This document shows, piece by piece, positions 39,209 to 48,111 of a DNA stretch of 64,000 nt. The stretch comes from an uncultured Pseudomonadota bacterium (GTDB taxonomy: Bacteria > Myxococcota_A > UBA796 > SXON01). The notes below the pieces were generated by a model. That model saw only the letters and a program-made list of their open reading frames with translations. It made no database searches and was not told where the DNA came from. How positions within the stretch are numbered: the stretch's first letter is position 1; each line of letters begins with the position of its first letter. The stretch spans positions 1 through 64,000 of the forward strand of contig CAIUMM010000054.1 in NCBI GenBank assembly GCA_903900265.1, read 5' to 3'. The translations under genes were made by a program, and so were the position numbers.

Positions 39209-40207
39209 ATGTTCCTTCCCAAAATACTTCCTTCGTGCGGCGAAGGATTCGTACACAACCGCGGAGGCGGAGCGCCCCATGCCGGGCTACCCGGCGCGCC
39301 TATGCCCAAACCACCGTTAACCGCGCTCGCCAACGGCCACGCTGACGACTCCACACGAGGCGTAGCGCTCATGGTCGGATGCTCGGTGCTCTTCGCGATG
39401 ATGGCCACCTTCGTCGGCGCGGCCCACAAGCACGATCCGACGCTGTCCACGCTGGTGACGAGCGCGTTCCGGTCCGGGGTCAACCTGATCGCGCTGATCG
39501 CGATGGCGCGCGGGAATCGCGCCCTGCTCTTCGGCGACGGGCGCGCCGCGCTGTGGGCGCGTGGCGTCTTCGGCGGACTATCGCTGGTGACGTACTTCAC
39601 CGCGCTCGCCCACCTTGGGGTCGGTGAGGCCGCCTTTCTCAACCAGACCAGCGCGGTGTGGGTGGCGCTGCTCGCGCCGGTGTTCCTCGGCGAGCGCACC
39701 GGCCGCTTGGTGTGGGTGGCCGTCGGATGCTCGCTGGTCGGGGTCGCGCTGCTCGCGACGCCGCACACCGGGGAAGGAAACGACCTCTTAGGGCGCGGGA
39801 TGGGCTTGTTGAGCGGGTTGTGCGCGGCCGGCGCGTACTTGACGGTGCGCAAGGCCGGAGCCAGCAACCGACCGATCACCATCGTGTTCTACTTCACGCT
39901 CGTCGCGGCCATCGGCAGCGTGACCGGGGCCGTGCTCGCAGGCGACGCGATCCCCCGCGATCCGATCACCCTGGGGCTGTTGATCGGCGCCGGGCTCTCG
40001 GCCACCTTCGCGCAGCTGATCATGACCGAAGCCTACCGCGTAGGCCGCGCCGGGCCGGTGGCTGCTGCAGGTGCGGCGGGGCCGCTGTTCTCCACGGTGC
40101 TCGGGGCAATCTGGCTGGGTCAGGTCCCCGACACCCGCGCGGTCCTCGGGATGACGCTGCTGGTGCTCTCCGGGATCGGGCTGCCGTTCCTCGCAGCGCG
40201 AAAGTAA
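39209..40207 (+). CDS. EamA/DMT-family transporter (start probably ~39302)
   Basis: About ten hydrophobic segments; two EamA-like halves. Confidence 0.8.
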   Translation: MFLPKILPSCGEGFVHNRGGGAPHAGLPGAPMPKPPLTALANGHADDSTRGVALMVGCSVLFAMMATFVGAAHKHDPTLSTLVTSAFRSGVNLIALIAMARGNRALLFGDGRAALWARGVFGGLSLVTYFTALAHLGVGEAAFLNQTSAVWVALLAPVFLGERTGRLVWVAVGCSLVGVALLATPHTGEGNDLLGRGMGLLSGLCAAGAYLTVRKAGASNRPITIVFYFTLVAAIGSVTGAVLAGDAIPRDPITLGLLIGAGLSATFAQLIMTEAYRVGRAGPVAAAGAAGPLFSTVLGAIWLGQVPDTRAVLGMTLLVLSGIGLPFLAARK

Positions 40208-40211
40208 GCGC

Positions 40212-40580
40212 TCACCAACGCAGGGCGTCACGAAGCGCGGTTAGCAGCGGCACATCCGCAGCGGCCCAATCCATACCGGAGATGGCGTCGGGTGTGAGCC
40301 AGCGCAGCTCGATGTGCTCGGTGCGCGTCGGCTCCCCGTCGACCAGCGAGCACAGCCACGCGCACAAGCGCACGCCTCCTATCGTCCCCTCGCCGATACG
40401 CAGATCCGCGGTGACTTCGCAGAGCAGCTCCTCGCGGATCTCGCGCACCAACGCCGCCTGCTCGGACTCGCCGGGCTCGACCTTGCCGCCCGGCAACTCC
40501 CACTTCCCGCCTTCGCGCTTGTGTAAGGGTCGCTGAGCCACAAGGAGCCGCCCATCGCGAACGATGGCGGCCGCAACCAC
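40212..40580 (-). CDS. NUDIX hydrolase, MutT-like
   Basis: GGKVEPGESEQAALVREIREEL Nudix box. Confidence 0.9.
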   Translation of the reverse strand: MVAAAIVRDGRLLVAQRPLHKREGGKWELPGGKVEPGESEQAALVREIREELLCEVTADLRIGEGTIGGVRLCAWLCSLVDGEPTRTEHIELRWLTPDAISGMDWAAADVPLLTALRDALRW

Positions 40581-40598
40581 ATGGAGCGACCCCAGCGC

Positions 40599-42047
40599 TC
40601 AGACCGGAGCGGTGCGGCTGTTGGCGTTGAGCAGCTCCAACTTGAAGATCGAGAGCGCCCCCTGCGCCAAGCGCTTGAACTCGGCGGGCGTCGCGACCTG
40701 CGAGATCGCGCGCGCCACAAAGCGCGGCCGCGAGTAGAACTTGCGGTGCGCGATCTTCAGCAATTCGAGGATCTGCACCTTGGTGAGATGCTCCTCCCAC
40801 GAAGCGGGAACCTCCACCCCGCACAACGGATCTTTCATCAGGCGATCCCAGCAATCCGCCGGGTACAAGCCCAACTTCGCGCCATCTTCGAAGCTCTCCG
40901 TGCCCGGGTAGGGAGAGAACACCGCGAACACCGCGTAGTCGGCGTCCAGCTTGATCATCTCGTCGACGTTCTTGATCGCCGCTTCCATCGTCGGCTCGTG
41001 CGGTCCGGCGAGCATGATGTACGCGACCGAGCGCACGCCCTCTTCGCGGCACCACTTGAAGACGCGATGCACGTCGTCGGTGTCACAGTGCTTGCCCCAC
41101 TTGTCGAGGCCTTCATTGTTGGCGGACTCGACGCCGAAGTGGATCTTGTTGCAGCCGGTCTCCCGGCAACGACGGATCTGCTCGCGGGTGGTGCCGGCGA
41201 TGGTGGTCTTGTAGCCCCAGGAGAACTTGACGCCGCGGCGCTCGATCGCGTCGCAGAACTTCAGCACCCACTGGGAGTTCGGGGTGAAGAGGTCGTCGAT
41301 GAAGTGCGTCTCGGTGATGCCGAGGCTGACGCAGTGCTCCATCTCGTCGAGGATGCTCTCGATGTCGCGCATCCGGTACTGCTTCTTGTAGGTGAGGCAG
41401 AACGGGCAGGAGTGCGGGCAGCCGCGGGAGGTCACCGCGGTGGTGTTCAACGGCTGCTTGCAGCCCGGCAGGTAGTAATCGCGGTAGCGGGTGCGCGAGC
41501 GGTCGGGCCAAGGGTACGCGTCCAAGGACTTCGTAGACTTCCGGTCCTTGTTCTTGACGGTCTGGCCGTCCTGATGGAACCAAACGCCGTCGATGCCTTC
41601 GAAGGTCTTGCCGGCGTTGTGCGCGTTGACGATGTCGAGGAACGCATCTTCGCCGTCGCCGGTGACGATCGCGTCCGCGCCCTTCAAGCCGATCGCGTAG
41701 TCCGGGAACATCGCGCAGTGCGGGCCGCCGAGCACGATCTTCGCGTTCGGGTTCAGCTTGCGCACGGTGTTGATGGTCATCTGGACGTCCGGCAGCGAGT
41801 GCGTGAACGTGGAGATGCCGACCAGATCGAGCGGGTAGCGCTTGAGCTGGGCCTCAAAATCCGGGTAGTCGAGGTCATCGACGACCGGATCGTAGATCTC
41901 CGCTTTGAAGCCGGACCGTTTTTCGATCGCGGCCTGCACGTACATCAAGCCGAGCGGCGGGAAACAGTACACGCCGTAGGCCATGGCCTTGGGAATGCCG
42001 GCCCATACGCGGAGCTGTTCGGGAGGATTGATGAGGGTAATATCCAT
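40599..42047 (-). CDS. B12-binding-domain radical SAM protein
   Basis: N-terminal cobalamin-binding-like domain (DITLINPPE...PPLGLMYVQAA); SRGCPHSCPFC CX3CX2C cluster. Confidence 0.9.
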   Translation of the reverse strand: MDITLINPPEQLRVWAGIPKAMAYGVYCFPPLGLMYVQAAIEKRSGFKAEIYDPVVDDLDYPDFEAQLKRYPLDLVGISTFTHSLPDVQMTINTVRKLNPNAKIVLGGPHCAMFPDYAIGLKGADAIVTGDGEDAFLDIVNAHNAGKTFEGIDGVWFHQDGQTVKNKDRKSTKSLDAYPWPDRSRTRYRDYYLPGCKQPLNTTAVTSRGCPHSCPFCLTYKKQYRMRDIESILDEMEHCVSLGITETHFIDDLFTPNSQWVLKFCDAIERRGVKFSWGYKTTIAGTTREQIRRCRETGCNKIHFGVESANNEGLDKWGKHCDTDDVHRVFKWCREEGVRSVAYIMLAGPHEPTMEAAIKNVDEMIKLDADYAVFAVFSPYPGTESFEDGAKLGLYPADCWDRLMKDPLCGVEVPASWEEHLTKVQILELLKIAHRKFYSRPRFVARAISQVATPAEFKRLAQGALSIFKLELLNANSRTAPV

Positions 42048-42062
42048 TACGAAGCTCCGGTA

Positions 42063-42686
42063 CTATTTGCGGCGAGCGATAAAAAACTTCCAGGGCAGGA
42101 AAAGCGGCACTTCATTCTTGTACGCCACGTATTCGTCGCCAAAGATCTCGACGAGCACGGGCTCTTGACGCCAGACCTTCTCTACCAACGAGCCGACCAG
42201 CAAGAACGGCACAAGAATACAGCAAAACGAAAACGAGTTCAACGCAAAGCCTACCGACAGCACGCCAAGCAGCTTGCCGATGACCGACGGATTGCGGCTG
42301 TACGCGTAGATTCCGCTCCGTACGAGGCGCATGGTGCGCCCCGCAGTGGGGCTCGGGCTACCCGCGCCGACGAACACCAGCTCGGCGTAGCTGACCCCGA
42401 CCACTCCGAGCCCCGCCACCAACGAGAGCACGGCGATGCCGTAGTTGAGCGGCGACGGCAAGAACGCAGTCATGCCCAAGGCGCGATCGATCGCGAGCGA
42501 AATCAGCGCGATCAGGAAGGTGAGCGGGAACAGAACCGGGATGTACACCTTGGCCACCATCAACAAGATCTGTGGCGTACGTACAACACGGACAGCACTG
42601 GCGAAAAGCTGGATGGGGTTCATGACGTCACAGCATACCGGAGTCGTGGGGAAAGAACATGTGAAGAGGCGTACAGCGCACAACAT
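42063..42686 (-). CDS. isoprenylcysteine carboxyl methyltransferase (ICMT/PEMT)-like membrane methyltransferase
   Basis: LVRSGIYAYSRNPSVIGKLLGVLSVGFAL...EIFGDEYVAYKNEVP. Confidence 0.78.
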   Translation of the reverse strand: MLCAVRLFTCSFPTTPVCCDVMNPIQLFASAVRVVRTPQILLMVAKVYIPVLFPLTFLIALISLAIDRALGMTAFLPSPLNYGIAVLSLVAGLGVVGVSYAELVFVGAGSPSPTAGRTMRLVRSGIYAYSRNPSVIGKLLGVLSVGFALNSFSFCCILVPFLLVGSLVEKVWRQEPVLVEIFGDEYVAYKNEVPLFLPWKFFIARRK

Positions 42687-42767
42687 ATGCTAAAGACCAC
42701 CGGAGCGGCCCGTTCCGAATAGCGTAGCGTCTATCGGCGCGATAACGGGGACGTCGAAGGAGCCAGA

Positions 42768-44318
42768 GTGAAAACGCGAAGCAGAACCCGCACAATCGTG
42801 TTCACCGACATGGCTGACTACACCAAGTCCGTCGCCGGAGCGGACCGTGAGGGTCTGCGCAACATTCTGTCTCAGCATCAGCGCTACGTCGAACCGGTGC
42901 TGACAGGCCGCGGTGGCCGCGTCATCAAGAACATCGGCGACAGCTTCATGGCGCTGTTCGACACCGCCACCGACGCGGTGCGCGCCTGTCTGGACCTCGT
43001 CGAAGCGCACGCCCCGGGCGGGGGCTCGGGCGTCGTGTTCCGCGCCAGCATCGCTACCGGAGACGTCGAAGAGGCCGAAAACGACGCCTTCGGCGAGCCG
43101 GTCAACCTCTCGGCGCGCATCAACGCCCGCACCGGAGCGGGCGAGGTCTGGTTCTCCGCAGGCACCTTGCACTGCATGAATCAGGCCGAGATCCCGTGGG
43201 AGACCACCGGGCGTCACACCTTGAAGGGCATCCCTGGCGAGACCGAGATCTTCCGAGCCGTCCCGCAGTATGCGTGCGCGCTGCCCGACGCGTTGACCGC
43301 GGCGATCAAAGCGAAGACGCTGACCGTCTGGAACGCCAGCGAGCCGATGCCCAGCGTCAGTCCGAACGCGCACTTGATCCTCGAAGGCTTCCGCCCCGGA
43401 TCGGCGTTCCTCGCCGAAGCGGTCGACCGGCTGCCGATCGTCGACCCCTCGCGGCTCTGGTTGAACACCTACAACATCAGCCCCGCGGACCGCATTGAAT
43501 GGGCGAGGTCCGGTCGCGGGCTGCTCATCGGCACGCCGCCCGCGTTCCGCGCCGCGGTCGCAGCCCTGCAAAAAGTCAGCGTGCGCGCCGCCGGCTCAGA
43601 CACGATCATCCTCGACAGCCAATCCGACGCAGCGATGGACCTCGTGATCGCCGGGGTGGCGCTCCCCGCCGTCCCAATCGCCGAGGTTGTCGCTGGATAT
43701 AGCTACGATCTGCTCCCCGATGGCCGCTGGCTCAACCGCACTGACCGCGCGGTGTTGCGCGTCGACGTGAACGCCTCCGGCATAACGATGACCGTGCTTA
43801 CGCCCGGCGTTCAGGTCAACGGCCTGTCGGCGCAGGTCAACGGCACGTTCACATTGGAAGACGGCACAGAGATCCGCACCTCCGCTTGTCTTCTTCACTT
43901 CCACGAGCTTCGAGGCGAAGAAGGCTACGCCGGCGTGCTCGTCGGGGACACCCAGATCCGCGTGCCGATGTCGTCGGGGCATCGGGTGGAGATCGGCCGA
44001 GAGCCGCAGAACCCGGGCATGCTGCTGCCGGACCGGAACAACCAAGAGAACATTCGCTGGTGTCCCGGGCCCCGCGCCGCGCGCGCACGCGAAAAAGGCT
44101 TCACCCTCGATAAGGTGTTGACCGGACGCCGGCACTGCGGGCTCGACGTCGCCGGCTCGCACGCGACGGTGAACGCCCTCCACGAGACGCTGCCCACCGT
44201 GATGCTCGACCACGCCAAGCGCCTTGCCCGCGTCACCGCGCCGCAGATCGCCACCTTCGGTGATCTGCTGCTGCTCGGTACGACGGTCGTCGCGCTGCGC
44301 GAACACGACCAAGGGTAG
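42768..44318 (+). CDS. class III adenylate/guanylate cyclase with C-terminal FHA-like region
   Basis: TIVFTDMADYTKSVAG; GGRVIKNIGDSFMALF; GEPVNLSARIN; C-terminal VEIGREPQN...GSHATV. Confidence 0.8.
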   Translation: MKTRSRTRTIVFTDMADYTKSVAGADREGLRNILSQHQRYVEPVLTGRGGRVIKNIGDSFMALFDTATDAVRACLDLVEAHAPGGGSGVVFRASIATGDVEEAENDAFGEPVNLSARINARTGAGEVWFSAGTLHCMNQAEIPWETTGRHTLKGIPGETEIFRAVPQYACALPDALTAAIKAKTLTVWNASEPMPSVSPNAHLILEGFRPGSAFLAEAVDRLPIVDPSRLWLNTYNISPADRIEWARSGRGLLIGTPPAFRAAVAALQKVSVRAAGSDTIILDSQSDAAMDLVIAGVALPAVPIAEVVAGYSYDLLPDGRWLNRTDRAVLRVDVNASGITMTVLTPGVQVNGLSAQVNGTFTLEDGTEIRTSACLLHFHELRGEEGYAGVLVGDTQIRVPMSSGHRVEIGREPQNPGMLLPDRNNQENIRWCPGPRAARAREKGFTLDKVLTGRRHCGLDVAGSHATVNALHETLPTVMLDHAKRLARVTAPQIATFGDLLLLGTTVVALREHDQG

Positions 44319-44328
44319 CCCCACGAAC

Positions 44329-45402
44329 ATGGACGCTGACCTCCGCCGCTTGTGTGCTCGCATCGCAGCCGCGGCGGGGATCGGCAGCATCCCGTTGCTG
44401 CTCGCGTCGTATGCCTCCGATGAGACCGTAGAGCTGTGCCTGGAGTCACCGCCGGACACGTGCCCGAGCGCGATCGACGCGCTGCCGCTGCTCTACGTCG
44501 AGAACGGCACCGACCGCGTGTGCTCGCCGTCCGCGGTGATCGGCGAGGCCATCCCCGAAAAATCCGCCTTGGGCGATTGTTGCTACGAAGTCATCGAGAC
44601 CTGCAACAACACGATGGGCATCGGCTGCCGGGGGCGTCCCCTCTCGATCGGCGGGACAGCGACGATCGCGGTGCGCCGCGCAGCGCTGCCGGCGCAGCCC
44701 CGGTCTGAGCTGCGCCCGGAGCAGCTCGCCGCGCTCACCCGCGCGCAGCGCGACCAGCTCGCGTCCTTCTGGACCGACCTCGCCCTCGCAGAGCACGCGT
44801 CGATCGCCGAGTTTCACCGCGTCAGTCTGGAATTGCTCCGCTTCGGAGCCCCCGAAGTGCTGATCGCCGCAGCCCAGCGCGCGGCGATCGACGAGGCCCG
44901 CCACGCGCGCCGCGCCTTCGAACTTGCGTCGTCCTACGCCGGAGAGCGTCTGAGCGCGGGCGCGATGCAGCTCCCCGTCGCGATGCCGCTCGCCGCCACG
45001 CTCGTCGAGCTGGCCACCAACACCGTCCAGGGCGGCTGCATCGCCGAGACCCAATCGGCGGCGCTGTGCATGCGCCTCGTTAGCCGCGCCACCGATGCCA
45101 AGGTCAAGTCGGTGCTCGAAGGCATCGTGCGCGACGAGCTGCGGCACGCCGAGCTGGCGTGGGCGATCGTTCGTTGGGCGATGGACGTCGGCGGCGCGGC
45201 CGTCAAAGAGGCCGTCGCGATCGAGTTCGGCGCGCGCCCGTCCCGCAGCACGCCCGATGGAGCGCCCGTGGGCACCCCCGATGATCCGATGCTCGCCGCC
45301 CACGGCTGGATCGCCCCCGAAGCGGAGCAAGCCGTCAACTACGAATGTTGGCGCGCCGTCGTACGGCCGGTCGGCCAGGCCCTCCTGCGCGACGCCGCAT
45401 AG
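44329..45402 (+). CDS. ferritin-like-domain protein with Cys-rich N-terminus
   Basis: LALAEHASIAEFHRVSLELL...AAIDEARHARRAFEL; EGIVRDELRHAELAW. Confidence 0.72.
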   Translation: MDADLRRLCARIAAAAGIGSIPLLLASYASDETVELCLESPPDTCPSAIDALPLLYVENGTDRVCSPSAVIGEAIPEKSALGDCCYEVIETCNNTMGIGCRGRPLSIGGTATIAVRRAALPAQPRSELRPEQLAALTRAQRDQLASFWTDLALAEHASIAEFHRVSLELLRFGAPEVLIAAAQRAAIDEARHARRAFELASSYAGERLSAGAMQLPVAMPLAATLVELATNTVQGGCIAETQSAALCMRLVSRATDAKVKSVLEGIVRDELRHAELAWAIVRWAMDVGGAAVKEAVAIEFGARPSRSTPDGAPVGTPDDPMLAAHGWIAPEAEQAVNYECWRAVVRPVGQALLRDAA

Positions 45403-46169
45403 AGCACGCCCGCGCCCGACGTTAGCCCCCCGATCCAGTCGAGAGGGGTCGTCAAAAACGGCGTAGCGACGACGTGCAGCGTGTAGGTCTGGCGAGCCTC
45501 ATCGGTGCCATCCCACACCACCAATGTCGGCGACCAATCCCCCACTTCTGCCAGCGTAGGCTGCCAATGCACGACGCCGTCGGAGTTGACCTGCAACCCC
45601 GGCGGGCCGTCCTCAAAAGACCAGGTCAGCGTGTCCACCGGCTCGACCGCCGCAAAGCTGTGGTCGACGGGGTTCCAGATGGTCACGGTGGTCTCAGCGT
45701 GACCAAAAGGCTCGTCCAAACCTCCACACCCCGAACCTGCCTGAGGCGCGGAAAGGAGCGGCGGGGCGTTCACGACGGTCACTCCCATCCAACGGGTGGA
45801 GCGAACCGCACCGGTGCGATCGGCAACGCTCGCGACGACGATCGCGGGGCCTTCTTGCCCCGCGGAGCACAACAGCCCGTCTCCCTCTACGACGCAGGTG
45901 GTGTCGGACGGCCCGGTGGCGGTTCGCAAGCGAAGCCCGAGCCCGAGGACGCAATCATCGAGGGGGAGCTCGACCTGCGCACCTTCCAGCATCACCAGCG
46001 AGTCGGGGAGCCAATCCGAGGCGAGCACCGCTTGGCACTGCGCGCTGACCGGATCTGCCACGCCGGTGTCCGGCGGCGTGCCGGTATCGGAGCCCGTGTC
46101 GCCCGTGTCCCCGAGCGCCAACGCAGTCCACAGAACAGCGGCGGCGTACAAAGTCAGTACCGAAGTCAA
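45339..46169 (-). CDS. hypothetical surface protein with Ig/cadherin-like segment
   Basis: 276 aa ORF; signal-like N-terminus, GDTGDTGSDTGTPPDTG linker; 3' end overlaps the ferritin-like gene. Confidence 0.5.
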   Translation of the reverse strand: MTSVLTLYAAAVLWTALALGDTGDTGSDTGTPPDTGVADPVSAQCQAVLASDWLPDSLVMLEGAQVELPLDDCVLGLGLRLRTATGPSDTTCVVEGDGLLCSAGQEGPAIVVASVADRTGAVRSTRWMGVTVVNAPPLLSAPQAGSGCGGLDEPFGHAETTVTIWNPVDHSFAAVEPVDTLTWSFEDGPPGLQVNSDGVVHWQPTLAEVGDWSPTLVVWDGTDEARQTYTLHVVATPFLTTPLDWIGGLTSGAGVLYAASRRRAWPTGRTTARQHS

Positions 46170-46891
46170 TACCGACGCAGCGCGTCGGCGACCAAACTGG
46201 CGACGTCGGGCTTTGGACCCGCGGGCGCGTAGCTTCCGCCGCCGCTCGAGGGCCCCAGCCCCGCCTTCGCGCGCGCCGCCAACAGCTTCTCGATCTGATC
46301 GCCCGGCAACGGACGGGGTCCGCCCAGCGGCTCAGCGAGCGCGGCGATCTTCGCGAGGTGCTCGACGAGCTCCATGCGCAGCCGCGCCATCTCGGCGTCC
46401 GGCCCGACGGTGATCACGCCGTGGTTCATCAACAGCACCGCGTCGCAGCGGGAGAGCGCGTCGCTCAAGCCCGCGCCCTCGACCACCGGGATCTCGGCGC
46501 CGAGCGACACCACGGGCTCGCCCATGAACGGCGACTCCCAGAAGCTCCGCCCGGCGACAGCCCACGCGGTCGCATACGGCGGGTGCGCGTGGCACACCCA
46601 GCGCACATCCGGACGCGCGCGATAAGCCGCAAGGTGCAGAGAAAACTCGCTGAACACGCGGCGCTCACCGGCGACGACCTTGAACGCGTCGCCTTCCGCG
46701 GCGACCTCGACCAGCATGTCGGCGCGTACATCGCCCTTCGACACCGCGGTCGGGCTGGCAAGGAAGCGCTCCGCGCCATCCGCTGCCGCGAGCCGCACCG
46801 AGACGTTGCCGTCGTGGTTCGCGACCCAACCGCGCGCATGAAGGTGCAGGCAAAGCGCCGCGACCTCTCGTCCCGATTGCTCGCGACTCAC
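46166..46891 (-). CDS. class II aldolase (fuculose-phosphate aldolase family), BMC-associated
   Basis: NHDGNVSVRL, VCHAHPPYATAW, LLMNHGVITVG; C-terminal amphipathic PDVASLVADALRRY. Confidence 0.88.
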   Translation of the reverse strand: MSREQSGREVAALCLHLHARGWVANHDGNVSVRLAAADGAERFLASPTAVSKGDVRADMLVEVAAEGDAFKVVAGERRVFSEFSLHLAAYRARPDVRWVCHAHPPYATAWAVAGRSFWESPFMGEPVVSLGAEIPVVEGAGLSDALSRCDAVLLMNHGVITVGPDAEMARLRMELVEHLAKIAALAEPLGGPRPLPGDQIEKLLAARAKAGLGPSSGGGSYAPAGPKPDVASLVADALRRY

Positions 46892-47166
46892 GTGGCTTTC
46901 CCCGCAAGCTCGTCGACGATGCCGAGCACCACCGAGTGCAGCGGATCGGTGTCGCTGCCGAGGATCTGGCGCGCGGTGTTGCCCTCGCGGGCGGCGAGCA
47001 CGAGGTCTCCCGGGCCTGCTTGTACGCTGTCCACGGCGAGGAAGGCTGCGCCTTTGGCGGTCAACCCGTCGACCATCACCGGCTGCAGCACAAGCACGAC
47101 ACGACCGTCAAAGCACGGATGCTTGATGGTCGCGACGGAGTTTCCAATGACGCGAGCGAGGATCAT
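46888..47166 (-). CDS. BMC-P shell vertex protein (EutN/CcmL family)
   Basis: MILARVIGNSVATIKHPCFDGRVVLVLQPV...DSVQAGPGDLVLAAREGNTARQI. Confidence 0.92.
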   Translation of the reverse strand: MILARVIGNSVATIKHPCFDGRVVLVLQPVMVDGLTAKGAAFLAVDSVQAGPGDLVLAAREGNTARQILGSDTDPLHSVVLGIVDELAGKAT

Positions 47167-47468
47167 CAGCGTGCCCCATGCGCAGCGGTGGTGAGGTACT
47201 TCCGGTCGGTGGTGACTTGATCGACGATGCGAATCACCGCGGTGTCGACCGGACTGTAGGTGTCGGGCAGCGCGAGCGCCGCCTCACGCCCAGTCGTCCA
47301 CTCGACGAGATCACCGGGACCAGCCTGCAAGGGATCCGCAGCGACGATCACGTCACCGTCAGCATTTCCGGCCTCGTCCTCAGGTTGAATCGCAAGCAGA
47401 CGAACACCCACGAGACTCTCGTGCTTGATGGTGGCGACGACAGTGCCGAGCACACGGGCGAATTGCAT
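47166..47468 (-). CDS. BMC-P shell vertex protein (EutN/CcmL family)
   Basis: Start MQFARVLGTVVATIKHESLVGVRLLAIQPEDE; GPGDLVEWTTGREAAL; SD-like GGAGG upstream. Confidence 0.92.
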   Translation of the reverse strand: MQFARVLGTVVATIKHESLVGVRLLAIQPEDEAGNADGDVIVAADPLQAGPGDLVEWTTGREAALALPDTYSPVDTAVIRIVDQVTTDRKYLTTAAHGAR

Positions 47469-48103
47469 CAGCGACCTCCGGAGAGCGGGAAACCTGCAAG
47501 CGTAAACGGTGCCGGGCGCAGCAACCACGCCAAGAAGTCAGGATGGGGACGGGCGATCAGCTCCTCGGCGACGCGCCGACCCCGCTGGGTCAACACCTCA
47601 GCGCCGATGGCGATGGCCGACTCCACGGCATCCTGAGCGCCGTGCACCACAAAATAGCCTTTGCCGCCCAGCGCTGTCGCGATGCGAAGCCCGCAGAGCG
47701 CGACGTCGGTGTGCTTGAGCACGCGGTCACAGGCGTCAAGCACACCCGCGATGCTGGCACCCTCGATCACGCCGATGGCGTCGAGGTCGGTGACGTCCTG
47801 GCCGCCCCCGAGCCCCGTCCACAGCGAACGGTGGGCGTACGGCAGAAAGAGCGCGTCGAGCGCATCGTCCGCCGCGACCTCGCAACCGACGCGATGCGCA
47901 GCCTCGACCTCGGCCACACCGCCGCCGGTCAAAATCAGGAAGCGCCCGGGCTCGATGAGGTTTGCCTCAAGCACGCGCACCGGCGACTCCTTGACCAACG
48001 CGTCGAGCACACGGTACCCGCGGGCCACCGAGCGCAGCTCCAGCAACGAGAGCGCATCCAAAACGTCGGTCCCGGAGGCGCTACCCGATGCTTCAAACGC
48101 CAC
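47468..48103 (-). CDS. BMC-T tandem-domain shell protein
   Basis: Two BMC domains: LLELRSVARGYRVLDALVKESPVRVLEANLIEPGRFLILTGGGVAEVEAAHRVG and IGVIEGASIAGVLDACDRVLKHTDVALCGLRIATALGGKGYFVVHGAQDAVESAI. Confidence 0.9.
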   Translation of the reverse strand: MAFEASGSASGTDVLDALSLLELRSVARGYRVLDALVKESPVRVLEANLIEPGRFLILTGGGVAEVEAAHRVGCEVAADDALDALFLPYAHRSLWTGLGGGQDVTDLDAIGVIEGASIAGVLDACDRVLKHTDVALCGLRIATALGGKGYFVVHGAQDAVESAIAIGAEVLTQRGRRVAEELIARPHPDFLAWLLRPAPFTLAGFPLSGGR

Positions 48104-48111
48104 GGCGCGCC

